This document shows positions 9,089 to 18,199 of a DNA stretch of 64,000 nt, one piece after another. Source of the DNA: SKVR01 sp046291875. GTDB lineage: Bacteria > Bacteroidota > Bacteroidia > Bacteroidales > UBA7960. Both the position numbers and the translations under genes were made by a program. Numbering within the stretch: the stretch's first letter is position 1; every line of letters begins with the position of its first letter. Below the pieces are notes generated by a model. That model saw only the letters and a program-made list of their open reading frames with translations, had not been told where the DNA came from and made no database searches. The stretch spans positions 1 to 64,000 of the forward strand of contig JBKBSF010000015.1 in assembly GCA_046291875.1 (NCBI GenBank). Direction: 5' to 3'.

Positions 9089-11431
9089 ATGGTGAAGAAC
9101 CTTGTAATAGTAGAGTCGCCTGCCAAAGCCAAGACCATTGAAGGGTTTCTGGGGAAAGAGTTTTTGGTAAAGTCCAGCTACGGGCATGTGCGCGATCTGT
9201 CGAAGACCAACCTGGGTGTAGATATTGAAAATAATTTTCAACCCATATACGAAGTATCCGATGATAAGAAGGCGGTAATCAATGAACTGAAAAAATTGTC
9301 GAAGCAAGCCGAGATGGTTTGGCTGGCAACGGATGAAGACCGGGAAGGAGAAGCCATTTCATGGCACCTTGCCGAGAGCCTTAATCTGGATGATGCTAAG
9401 TATAAGAGGATTGTGTTTCATGAGATTACCAAAACTGCCATCCAGAATGCGATCAAAGAACCTCGCATGATCGACAATAACCTGGTAAATGCCCAGCAGG
9501 CCAGGCGTGTACTCGATCGCCTGGTGGGTTTCGAGTTGTCGCCTCTGTTATGGAAAAAGGTGAAACCTTCCCTGTCGGCAGGCCGGGTGCAATCGGTAGC
9601 TGTAAGGCTTATCGTGGAGCGTGAAAGGGAGATTCAGGATTTTAAGGCTACCAATGCTTACAGGGTAACTGCCGTTTTTATTGCCGAGCATAATGGGCAG
9701 CCCGCACTGGTAAAGGCAGAACTCCCCCAGCGTTTTCAAACCCGCCAGCAAGCGCTTGATTTTCTTGAAAAATGCCTTCAGGCAGAATTTACCGTGGAGA
9801 GCGTTGAAACCCGACCCGCCCGCAAATCTCCCGCAGCACCTTTCACTACCTCCACTTTGCAGCAGGAAGCAAGCCGCAAGCTGGGCTTCTCTGTATCGCG
9901 AACCATGACAGTAGCACAAAAGCTGTATGAGTCCGGGAAAATCACCTACATGAGAACCGACTCGGTAAACCTTTCAGATACCGCCATCGGCATGGCAAAG
10001 GAGATGATTGAGAGAAGTTTCGGTAAGGAGTATGTTAAAACCCGCCGCTACGCAACCAAAACAAAAGGGGCACAGGAAGCCCACGAGGCCATCAGACCTA
10101 CCTATATGAACGTGCCCGATGCCGGAAGCGATGACTCGGAAAGAAGACTCTACGAACTCATCTGGAAGCGCACCCTTGCCTCACAAATGGCAGATGCCCT
10201 GCTGGAAAAAACCAATGTATCCATAGGCATTTCCAGAGCAGATGAAAAATTCATTGCCACTGGTGAAGTGCTCAAATTCGATGGATTTCTGAAGGTATAC
10301 CTCGAATCTACCGACGATGAGGATGATGAGGTGCAGGAAGGAATTTTGCCCCCAATGCAAAAGGGTCAGATACTGGATCTCCAGGAAATGGTTGCGCAGG
10401 AGCGTTTTACAAAACATCCGCCACGCTACACCGAAGCAAGCCTTGTAAAAAAACTGGAAGAACTGGGCATCGGACGCCCCTCAACCTATGCTCCTACTAT
10501 TTCCACCATTCAAAAAAGGGAGTATGTAGTGAAGGAAAGCCGCGACGGTGAGAAAAGAGAGTACGATTACATGGTTTTGAAAAACCAGAAAATATCTCAG
10601 ACCCGTAAATCGGAAATTACCGGAGCGGAGAAGAACAAACTCTTCCCAACCGATATTGGAGTAGTGGTAAATGGTTTCCTGATGGAGTATTTCAGGGAGA
10701 TTATGGATTATAATTTTACAGCCAGTGTAGAAAAGGAGTTTGATGAGATTGCCCAGGGCATGAAAGAGTGGAACAAGGTGATCAGGGAATTCTACTTCCC
10801 TTTCCACAACAAGGTTGAAAACACCCTTCAAACGGCTGAGAAATTCAGTGGCGAGAGGTTGCTGGGGCAAGACCCCAAGAGCGGGAAAGATATTATTGCA
10901 CGCATCGGGCGTTTTGGGCCTATGGTGCAGATCGGACATGCCGATGACGAGGAAAAACCCCTGTTTGCCGGTTTACGCAAAGACCAGGGTATAGAAACCA
11001 TCACCCTGCAGGAAGCACTCGATTTGTTTAAACTCCCGCGCACCGTTGGAGAGTATGAGAATAAAGTGGTGGTTGCTGCGGTGGGAAGATTCGGACCTTA
11101 TCTGCGGCACGACAGCAAATTCTATTCGCTGCCCAAGGATGTGGATCCGCTTACGGTAGAAATTGATCAGGCCATTGACATCATTGAAGACAAAAGAGAA
11201 AAGGACCGTCAGAAAGTGATCCGTGAGTTTGCCGAAAACCCCGACATCAAGATACTGAAAGGGCGCTGGGGTGCTTACCTGAGTGCAGGAAAGGAAAACC
11301 ATAAACTGCCCAAAGACAAGGATCCCGCCAGTCTTTCTCTGGAAGATTGCCTAAAAATTATCAAAGAAGGAACCTCAACCAAGAAATCACGTACAACACG
11401 AAAGAAAGCATCCCCCGGCAAAAAGAATTAA
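9089..11431 (+). CDS. topA: DNA topoisomerase I
   Basis: 780 residues. A type IA topoisomerase relaxing negative supercoils. The Toprim domain is at the N-terminus (LVIVESPAKAKTIEGFLG, then ATDEDREGEAISWHL), and the active-site Tyr is at about residue 287 in KITYMRTDS. The C-terminus carries three Toprim C-terminal repeat units (RIGRFGPMVQIG, AVGRFGPYLRH, LKGRWGAYLSAG) in place of Cys4 zinc fingers, followed by a Lys-rich tail, as in other Bacteroidota. The arginase-like gene starts 18 bases downstream, suggesting cotranscription. Confidence 0.97.
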   Translation: MVKNLVIVESPAKAKTIEGFLGKEFLVKSSYGHVRDLSKTNLGVDIENNFQPIYEVSDDKKAVINELKKLSKQAEMVWLATDEDREGEAISWHLAESLNLDDAKYKRIVFHEITKTAIQNAIKEPRMIDNNLVNAQQARRVLDRLVGFELSPLLWKKVKPSLSAGRVQSVAVRLIVEREREIQDFKATNAYRVTAVFIAEHNGQPALVKAELPQRFQTRQQALDFLEKCLQAEFTVESVETRPARKSPAAPFTTSTLQQEASRKLGFSVSRTMTVAQKLYESGKITYMRTDSVNLSDTAIGMAKEMIERSFGKEYVKTRRYATKTKGAQEAHEAIRPTYMNVPDAGSDDSERRLYELIWKRTLASQMADALLEKTNVSIGISRADEKFIATGEVLKFDGFLKVYLESTDDEDDEVQEGILPPMQKGQILDLQEMVAQERFTKHPPRYTEASLVKKLEELGIGRPSTYAPTISTIQKREYVVKESRDGEKREYDYMVLKNQKISQTRKSEITGAEKNKLFPTDIGVVVNGFLMEYFREIMDYNFTASVEKEFDEIAQGMKEWNKVIREFYFPFHNKVENTLQTAEKFSGERLLGQDPKSGKDIIARIGRFGPMVQIGHADDEEKPLFAGLRKDQGIETITLQEALDLFKLPRTVGEYENKVVVAAVGRFGPYLRHDSKFYSLPKDVDPLTVEIDQAIDIIEDKREKDRQKVIREFAENPDIKILKGRWGAYLSAGKENHKLPKDKDPASLSLEDCLKIIKEGTSTKKSRTTRKKASPGKKN

Positions 11432-11449
11432 TTTCATTTTCGTAGTGTT

Positions 11450-12631
11450 ATGGAAATTGCTGAATTTTTCGTTCCTGTTGACGTTCAGAAACTGATCCTT
11501 CCCGATAAAACGCACCCGCTGTTGCTGGGAAATATCATAAACAGCTACCTTACCGATAGATCTTTTCCTGCCCTGGAGGGTATGGACATTGCCATTATCG
11601 GGGTTAAAGAAGACAGAAATGCTCCCAACAATGAAGGATGCGCATATGCACCCGATTTTGTGAGGAAATATCTGTACAATCTTTTCCAGGGCCCATTTCG
11701 GGTTAAGATTGCAGACCTGGGCAACATCAGACCCGGCGAAACCACCGAAGACACCTATTTTGCTGTACGCACAGTGGTGGCACAATTGCTCGAGATGAGG
11801 ATTGTTCCCCTTATCATTGGAGGCAGCCAGGATATTACCTATGCCAACTACAGAGCCTACGAAAGCCTGGGTCAGATAATCAATATTGTATCGGTGGATG
11901 CCGCCTTTGACCTGGGGTTGAATGAGGATAAGATCAGCAACCGGAATTATCTCAACAAGATCCTCACCCACCAGCCCAACTTCCTGTTCAATTACACCAA
12001 TCTGGGTTACCAGAGTTATTTCGTTGACCAGGATGCTGTAGAGCTGATGCAAAAGCTCTACTTCGACATACACCGACTGGGGCTGGTGCGCAAAAACCTG
12101 GAGGAGGTTGAACCCATAGTACGCAATGCCGATCTGCTTACTTTTGATGTTACCAGTATACGGCAATCTGATGCACCCGGCAATGCCAATTCATCGCCCA
12201 ATGGTTTTTATGGCGAAGAGGCCTGTCAGATCATCCGCTATGCCGGTTTGAGCGATAAGCTTTCCTCTATCGGGTTTTATGAGCTCAATCCTGCTTTCGA
12301 CAATGGAGAGCAAACAGCTCATCTGGTGGCCCAAATGATCTGGTATTTCTTTGAAGGGTTTTACAACCGCAAAAAAGACTTCCCCGATCGCCAGCGAAAA
12401 GATTCTACTTCCTATGTGAAGTATGTGGTGTCGATGGAGGAGTTCGAAAACGAGATCACCTTTTATAAAAGTAAAGTGAGTGATCGCTGGTGGATGGAAG
12501 TGCCGTGCCAGGGGTTGCAGAGCAAATACGAACGGCAGTTTTTGGTGCCTTGCTCCTACAGCGATTATCAGGATGCATGCAACGAAGAATTGCCAGAGAA
12601 ATGGTGGCAGGTATATCAGAAGTTTATGTAA
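11450..12631 (+). CDS. Arginase-fold (ureohydrolase family) protein with degenerate metal site
   Basis: 393 residues. The overall arrangement is that of the arginase/agmatinase/formimidoylglutamase family: IAIIGVKEDRNAPNNEG, PLIIGGSQDITYAN, SVDAAFDLG, LTFDVTSIRQSDAP and SIGFYELNPAFD. The manganese-ligand motifs are changed: GGDHS reads GGSQD (H to Q, residue 127), DAHxD reads DAAFD (H to A, residue 152), and the SxDxD motif retains only its first Asp (D233, then T235). It is therefore unlikely to be a classical binuclear-Mn ureohydrolase. The C-terminal 90 residues (after about 305) contain an unusual Trp/Tyr-rich segment (DRWWMEVPC). It sits between topA and the type IX secretion operon; the function is unknown, and a link to secretion is only a contextual guess. 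Confidence 0.75.
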   Translation: MEIAEFFVPVDVQKLILPDKTHPLLLGNIINSYLTDRSFPALEGMDIAIIGVKEDRNAPNNEGCAYAPDFVRKYLYNLFQGPFRVKIADLGNIRPGETTEDTYFAVRTVVAQLLEMRIVPLIIGGSQDITYANYRAYESLGQIINIVSVDAAFDLGLNEDKISNRNYLNKILTHQPNFLFNYTNLGYQSYFVDQDAVELMQKLYFDIHRLGLVRKNLEEVEPIVRNADLLTFDVTSIRQSDAPGNANSSPNGFYGEEACQIIRYAGLSDKLSSIGFYELNPAFDNGEQTAHLVAQMIWYFFEGFYNRKKDFPDRQRKDSTSYVKYVVSMEEFENEITFYKSKVSDRWWMEVPCQGLQSKYERQFLVPCSYSDYQDACNEELPEKWWQVYQKFM

Positions 12632-12645
12632 AGCCACCGGCTTTT
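12630..12645 (+). terminator. Short hairpin after arginase-like gene
   Basis: AAAGCC (12630-12635) and GGCTTT (12639-12644) with a 3-base loop, overlapping the stop codon and followed by only one further T. A weak terminator at best. Confidence 0.3.
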
Positions 12646-13046
12646 GAGGGAAACTTATTTACAGGGTAAACAGAAATTGCAACACACAGCTTTTATTTGC
12701 AGAAAAGTATTACTTTTAGGAGCTATTTAACATTTTTAAATACCTGAGATTTCCCCCGGAAGAAAACAAGTAATATTACGGATATGGTTCTGAAGGTCTA
12801 TTGATAAATTTGTAGACCCTAAAAGTGAAAACCGCTTTTTGCAAAACTTTGGGAATCAAAAAGTTCTTTGAGGTATTGGTTTCGAAAATTATTAACAGCA
12901 GGCTGTTGATAAAAAATTTATTGTATTTTTACACTCCTGAAAAAATCGCCTGAAAAATTTGACAATCATTCAATTTTTGCAGGTTTTGTGCGTTGTGAAT
13001 TGGGAAATTCAAACAAGAATGTAAATCTGTAAATACACTTACACGA
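12632..13046 (+). promoter_or_regulatory. AT-rich regulatory region upstream of porP
   Basis: About 415 bases without a gene, upstream of the type IX secretion operon. A palindrome AACAGC-AG-GCTGTT lies at 12894-12907. Immediately downstream is a -7-like TATTTTTA (12924-12931), so the palindrome would sit roughly at the -33 position. A second -7 match TAAATTTG lies at 12805-12812. The palindrome could be an operator; this is inference from position alone. Confidence 0.4.
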
Positions 13047-14003
13047 ATGAAAAAATACAGCATCGCTATTTTTTTTGTTTTATTTCTGGTATTCTGCGAT
13101 GATGTTCAAGCACAACAGGAACCCCAATTCAGCCACAACATGTTCAACAATATGGGGATCAACCCTGGCTTTGCCGGTATGCGGAGTGCCATATGCGCAA
13201 CCGCACTGGCCCGTCAGCAATGGGTTGGTTTCAAGGATGAAGAAGGGACGCGCCTAAACCCGGAAACCTATAGTTTTACCGTGGATGCGCCCATCTCATT
13301 TTTAAGAGGTGGATTGGGTATTGGGTTTTTGCAGGATCAGTTGGCTTTTGAAAAAGCCCTGGGAATAAAAGTTGCCTACGCCTATCATCTGGATCTGGAT
13401 GTGGGGCGGTTAGGACTGGGAGCCCAGGTGGGCTTTCTGGATAAAAGGTTTGATTTTTCAGGCTTTAACCCACTTGTTCCCAACGATCCGGCACTTACAG
13501 GTTCAGGAGAACAATCACGGATGCTCATTGACATGGCTCTGGGTGCTTTTTACCAATTGGATGACAAAGCCTGGGCAGGACTTTCGGTTAGTCAGCTTAC
13601 CCAAACCCGGAGAGATATTGGAGATGGTACCGCCGAATACGGCTTAAAACGCCACTTCTACCTGGCTGGAGGCTACAACTACAGCTTAAACCCATCTTAT
13701 GTTTTCAGCCCATCGGTGCTGATTAAATCGGATCTGGGAAGTGTGCAGGCAGATTTCAACGGGCTTATTACATACAATAAACGGTTTTGGGGAGGCGTTA
13801 GCTATAGGCTGCAAGATGCTGCTGTTGTATTTTTGGGACTAACTTTTGAGCAAATCAGTATAGGGTATTCTTACGACATTACCCTTTCACCACTGGGGCG
13901 CTCAGGAAGAAGCTTCGGCAGCCATGAGATCATGCTGCAGTACTGCTTTGATCTGGATCTGGAAAAAGTAAGGCAAACCCACAGAAATGTGCGTTTTCTT
14001 TAA
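13047..14003 (+). CDS. porP: PorP/SprF-family type IX secretion outer membrane protein
   Basis: 318 residues with a signal peptide (about 1-22, cleavage near VQAQQ). The mature start, EPQFSHNMFNNMGINPGFAG, is the hallmark of the PorP/SprF family. The remainder is a predicted beta-barrel with alternating strands and a C-terminal strand ending in LEKVRQTHRNVRFL. PorP/SprF proteins are outer membrane partners of the type IX machinery and of individual substrates. It directly precedes gldK (107-base gap) in the same order as in Porphyromonas porPKLMN. Confidence 0.9.
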   Translation: MKKYSIAIFFVLFLVFCDDVQAQQEPQFSHNMFNNMGINPGFAGMRSAICATALARQQWVGFKDEEGTRLNPETYSFTVDAPISFLRGGLGIGFLQDQLAFEKALGIKVAYAYHLDLDVGRLGLGAQVGFLDKRFDFSGFNPLVPNDPALTGSGEQSRMLIDMALGAFYQLDDKAWAGLSVSQLTQTRRDIGDGTAEYGLKRHFYLAGGYNYSLNPSYVFSPSVLIKSDLGSVQADFNGLITYNKRFWGGVSYRLQDAAVVFLGLTFEQISIGYSYDITLSPLGRSGRSFGSHEIMLQYCFDLDLEKVRQTHRNVRFL

Positions 14004-14110
14004 AGAAAAGGGGAAATCCGAATGAAATTGAAACCAAATATTTCGTATTACGTTAAAAAAAATATCAGACAAGAATAGAATAGTAAGTGGTCATAAAATC
14101 AGGAATTAAC

Positions 14111-15409
14111 ATGAAAAGGTTATTGTTTATTGCTTCATTGGTCGTTGTATTTGCCAGTTGTGATCGCTCAGGCCGCGGTCATCTTACCGGTGTACAAAAT
14201 CGTCCTGACGGCTTTTATGCCGATCCTCCCGGAATGGTTTACATACCTATGGGAAGTTTCAATATGGGACCCTCCGACCAGGATATAGCCTATGCACAGA
14301 ATGCTATTACCAAAACGGTATCGCTACCGGCATTCTACATGGATGAAACAGAGATTACCAACAACCAGTACCGCCAGTTTGTATACTGGGTTCGCGACTC
14401 TCTTGCGCACATGTTGCTGGCCGACATCAATGAAGATCACCTGATTCTCATGGATGAGTTTGGTATGGATCTGGATCCCCCTTTGATCAACTGGCGTCAG
14501 CGTATCCGCTGGAACGGTGAAGAGGAAAGGGAAGTGCTGGATGAACTGTTCTTGCCCGAGCATGAGCGATTCTTCCGCAGAAGAGAAATCGATACACGTA
14601 AGCTTATCTATCGCTATCATATCATTGACCTGAATCGTGCTGCCCGCAGGGAAGAAAGGAATACCCCACGTAACGAGTTTGTGGTTGAGTATACAACCCA
14701 TGTATATCCCGATACACTGGCCTGGATTCATGATTTCAGCTATGCTTACAATGAACCCATGACCCAGCAGTACTTCTGGCACCCCACCTACGACCACTAT
14801 CCTGTTGTGGGTGTCAACTGGATGCAGGCAAGAGCCTTCACCATCTGGAGAACCAACTTCCTTAATAATTATCTTGCCAGCCGTGCACGCCCGTATGCTC
14901 AGGAATTCAGATTGCCCACCGAAGCTGAATGGGAATACGCTGCCAGAGGCGGTCTCGATCTGAACCCCTATCCATGGGGAGGTCCTTACACCCGCAATAT
15001 GGACGGTTGCTTCCTGGCCAACTTCAAACCTCTCAGAGGTAATTATGTTGACGATGGTGGTTTCCAGACAGTTATTGTAGGGCACTATCCTCCCAACGAT
15101 TACGGTCTGTACGACATGGCTGGAAACGTTTCAGAATGGACCATCAACGCATGGGACGAATCCTTCTACAACTTTGGTCATGATATGAATATGCACTATC
15201 ACTACGAAGCAAGACCCGATGACCCCATTACCCTCAAGCGCAAAGCCATCAGAGGCGGGTCATGGAAAGATGTAGGCTTCATGCTGCAAGTAAGTACCCG
15301 TGCCTACGAATACCAGGATACTGCAAAATCATACATCGGTTTCCGTTGTGTGCAAACTTACCCTGGAAGAGACAGAGCAGATGGTCGCAGAGCTTCCAAT
15401 GTTTATTAA
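14111..15409 (+). CDS. gldK: Gliding/type IX secretion lipoprotein GldK (PorK)
   Basis: 432 residues from the ATG at 14111. A GTG eight codons upstream is in frame but would spoil the signal peptide. The lipobox is FASC with the lipidated Cys at residue 17. The main body is an FGE-sulfatase-like domain (GMVYIPMGSFNMG, ETEITNNQYRQFVYW, RLPTEAEWEYAARGG, YDMAGNVSEWTINAW, RGGSWKD, IGFRC), as in all GldK proteins. GldK and GldN form the periplasmic ring attached to the outer membrane. Second gene of the porP-gldKLMN operon. Confidence 0.96.
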   Translation: MKRLLFIASLVVVFASCDRSGRGHLTGVQNRPDGFYADPPGMVYIPMGSFNMGPSDQDIAYAQNAITKTVSLPAFYMDETEITNNQYRQFVYWVRDSLAHMLLADINEDHLILMDEFGMDLDPPLINWRQRIRWNGEEEREVLDELFLPEHERFFRRREIDTRKLIYRYHIIDLNRAARREERNTPRNEFVVEYTTHVYPDTLAWIHDFSYAYNEPMTQQYFWHPTYDHYPVVGVNWMQARAFTIWRTNFLNNYLASRARPYAQEFRLPTEAEWEYAARGGLDLNPYPWGGPYTRNMDGCFLANFKPLRGNYVDDGGFQTVIVGHYPPNDYGLYDMAGNVSEWTINAWDESFYNFGHDMNMHYHYEARPDDPITLKRKAIRGGSWKDVGFMLQVSTRAYEYQDTAKSYIGFRCVQTYPGRDRADGRRASNVY

Positions 15410-15462
15410 TCCGTTGAAAACTCCTAAGAAATTTTATTTTACAAACCACAATTTGAAACACT

Positions 15463-16515
15463 ATGAAATTTGCGCAAACAAAGGCATTTAAGAATTTCAT
15501 GTCTAAGCTTTACGGATGGGGTGCCGCCCTTGTAATTGTTGGTGCACTCTTCAAAATCCAACACTACCCCGGTGCAGGTATTATGCTTACCGTAGGTCTT
15601 GGAGTGGAAGCGCTTATCTTCTTTTTCTCTGCTTTTGAAAAACCCCATGAAGAACCCGATTGGACCCTTGTATATCCTGAACTTGCAGGAATCGATACCG
15701 AAGAAGGAAAAGCACGTGATCCCCGTGTTCCCCAGGGACAAATCACCGGAGGAATTCAGAATATTACCCTCTCCAACAACCTTGACAAACTGCTTGATGA
15801 AGCCAATATTGGTCCTGAACTGATTGAAAACCTTGGTAAAGGTTTGCGTAATCTGAGCGACAATGCTTCACGCCTGGCAGAGGTTTCCAATGCTGCCATC
15901 GCTACCCAGAAGTATATCCAGAATATGGAAGTTGCATCCCAGTCGGTACTTGAACTCAGCCAATCGTACAAGAATACCAACGAGTATCTTAAGCACGATT
16001 TGAGCCTGGCTGAAGAGTATGCCAACAGCCTCCGCAATACACTGGGTTCCATGAACCAGTTAAGCGAAACCTACAAGGAAACTGCTGTTACTGTAAAAGA
16101 AAACCTTAAGTCTTCTGTGGAATACAATGAAAGTATCAAGAGCATTACCGGATACACCAACGAACTGGCTGCCAACTACGGCAAGAGTTCTGAGTTGTTG
16201 AGCAAAACTGTTGATGCCCTCGAAAATTCTACCATGCAGGGGTCAAGATACACAGAACAATTGCAGAAGTCGGCTCAGAATCTCGAAGCCCTCAATGCAG
16301 TTTACGAGCTTCAGCTGCAGGCATCAGACACTTACTATCAGAATACCGGAAAAATGCAAACTGCTGTAGGTAGCCTGGTAGAGAATCTGAATGAAACCGT
16401 AAGCAGTACCGAAAAATACAAAGAGGAAATGGCAAACCTTACACGCAATATCGCCGCCCTCAACAATGTATATGGTAATATGCTTTCAGCAATGAATTTC
16501 AATGCTCCCCGCTAA
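15463..16515 (+). CDS. gldL: Type IX secretion inner-membrane motor protein GldL (PorL)
   Basis: 350 residues. Two N-terminal membrane helices (about 15-32 and 37-58) are followed by a long cytoplasmic coiled-coil region. The key Glu in helix 2 (E49 in GLGVEALIFFFSAFE), proposed to carry the proton pathway of the GldLM motor, is conserved. The rest is rich in heptad-like LxxN and SxxL repeats. With GldM it forms the proton-driven motor that powers secretion and gliding. Confidence 0.95.
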   Translation: MKFAQTKAFKNFMSKLYGWGAALVIVGALFKIQHYPGAGIMLTVGLGVEALIFFFSAFEKPHEEPDWTLVYPELAGIDTEEGKARDPRVPQGQITGGIQNITLSNNLDKLLDEANIGPELIENLGKGLRNLSDNASRLAEVSNAAIATQKYIQNMEVASQSVLELSQSYKNTNEYLKHDLSLAEEYANSLRNTLGSMNQLSETYKETAVTVKENLKSSVEYNESIKSITGYTNELAANYGKSSELLSKTVDALENSTMQGSRYTEQLQKSAQNLEALNAVYELQLQASDTYYQNTGKMQTAVGSLVENLNETVSSTEKYKEEMANLTRNIAALNNVYGNMLSAMNFNAPR

Positions 16516-16585
16516 TAGGAAGTAATTGAGCACAATTGTAATCTTGAATTCGTTTTTTCATTAACAGAACAGGAAAACAAACACT

Positions 16586-18175
16586 ATGGCAGGAGGCAAA
16601 CAAACCCCGCGGCAAAAACTCATCGGTATGATGTACCTGGTGTTAACGGCCCTTTTGGCCCTTAACGTATCCGTAGAGGTACTCGATGCCTTTGTACTTG
16701 TTGACGATGGGTTGCAACAAACCAATGTAAACTTTGGCCGCAAGGTTGACATGGTATATGATGATTTTCTAAAACAGCGAGCCCTTTCTGAAGAGAGAGT
16801 GGAGCCCCACTTTTCACGTGCGTTTGAAGTGAAGGAGCTTGCTGATAACCTGGTGGGTTTCATCCGGTTGACTCGTGCAGAAATGATCTCACGCATCGAT
16901 GGTATACCTGTTGAGGCGGCCGATACCATAAGGCTAATCGACATGAAAGCCAAGGACAACTACAGCAGATCTTCAACCTTTTGGCTCACCGAGCCCATGG
17001 AGGGTGGCACACCTGTAGCACAGCCCGGAGGCCCTGGCACTCGCGCCCATAAGCTTCGCAGCATGATTGAAGATTTCAAAATCCAACTGATTGAAAAGCT
17101 TCCCGAGCAGTTCAGAGACAATATAACCCTTGGGTTGGACCTTGATGGACCCTTCTTTGATAAAAACGGCATGGAAGTTAATTGGCAGTCTGCCATGTTC
17201 GACAGGCAGATTCCTGTGGCTGCTGCCACTAATCTGAGTCGTTTGATCACCGAGGTGCGCAATGCTGAGTTTGATGTTGTTTCACAGCTATATTCTGCAA
17301 TTACTGCAGAGGATTTTACCTTTGACAAAATTGAAGCACGTGTAATACCCAATTCACGGATAGTATTATTGGGCGATCGTTTTGAAGCAGATGTAATTGT
17401 TGCTGCGTATGATTCACGCACCCGTCCTGAAGTAGTGATTGGTGGAAGAACCATTGAGGGTGGTCGTTTGAGCATCCCTGCCACTGCCGAGGGCTTACAA
17501 ACCTATAGGGGTACGGTTCGCGTGGTAGGTCCTCGTGGAACTCAGGAGTATCCTTTCTCTGGCGACTATATTGTACAGCGCCCTTCGGCCACTGTAAGTG
17601 CTGATGCAATGAACGTATTTTATATGGGTGTGGATAACCCCATATCGGTTTCGGTGCCAGGTATTGCCAGTGATCGTATTGTAGCCCGTATCAGTGGTAC
17701 CGGCAACCAGTTGGTGCGTCGCCCTGCAGGAGGTTATAATGTGAGGCTCAACCCCAACCACAACGTTAATCAGAATGTAAACATTACATTGTTTGCACGC
17801 CTGGACGATGGTAGCGAAAGAAGAATGGGTGAATCGGTGTTCCGTGTGAAGGTAGTTCCTGACCCGGTTCCTGAAATTGCCGGACAGACCGAGGGTAATA
17901 TTCCCCGCGATATTTTGGCCGGGCAGCCCATTATTCCCCGCATGCGCGACTTTGACTTCCAGATGAGTTTCCGCATACTTTCATTCAGTATGAACACTAC
18001 TGTAGCCGGCGACTTCCAGGAGTGGCGCTCAGGTTCCAACCTGCAAACCCCCGAAATGGAGGCTGCCATCCGCAGAGCTTCGCGTGGACAGCGTTTCACC
18101 TTTGAAAACATCCAGGCTGTGGGAGACGATGGCAGAACCCGAAACCTGCCACCGATGGTTTTCAGAATACAATAA
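16586..18175 (+). CDS. gldM: Type IX secretion motor protein GldM (PorM)
   Basis: 529 residues. The N-terminus KQTPRQKLIGMMYLVLTALLALNVS is diagnostic: a short cytosolic stretch and one membrane helix that inserts into the GldL pentamer. A helical periplasmic domain (about 40-230) and three Ig-like domains follow (about 235-529), including a run of VSVPG and VVPDPVPEI segments. GldM transmits motor rotation across the periplasm to the GldK/GldN ring. It begins 70 bases after gldL. Confidence 0.95.
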   Translation: MAGGKQTPRQKLIGMMYLVLTALLALNVSVEVLDAFVLVDDGLQQTNVNFGRKVDMVYDDFLKQRALSEERVEPHFSRAFEVKELADNLVGFIRLTRAEMISRIDGIPVEAADTIRLIDMKAKDNYSRSSTFWLTEPMEGGTPVAQPGGPGTRAHKLRSMIEDFKIQLIEKLPEQFRDNITLGLDLDGPFFDKNGMEVNWQSAMFDRQIPVAAATNLSRLITEVRNAEFDVVSQLYSAITAEDFTFDKIEARVIPNSRIVLLGDRFEADVIVAAYDSRTRPEVVIGGRTIEGGRLSIPATAEGLQTYRGTVRVVGPRGTQEYPFSGDYIVQRPSATVSADAMNVFYMGVDNPISVSVPGIASDRIVARISGTGNQLVRRPAGGYNVRLNPNHNVNQNVNITLFARLDDGSERRMGESVFRVKVVPDPVPEIAGQTEGNIPRDILAGQPIIPRMRDFDFQMSFRILSFSMNTTVAGDFQEWRSGSNLQTPEMEAAIRRASRGQRFTFENIQAVGDDGRTRNLPPMVFRIQ

Positions 18176-18199
18176 ATTTAAAATATTGGAGGTTTTATT

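Noticed and set aside
11387..12166. A 259-codon minus-strand frame over the topA/arginase-like junction
   Set aside because: Overlaps two convincing genes and has no family-like features.
12632..13046. Possible tRNA or small RNA gene in the region before porP
   Set aside because: No cloverleaf, no GGTTCGAATCC-like T-arm and no terminator of the kind expected for a small RNA was seen.
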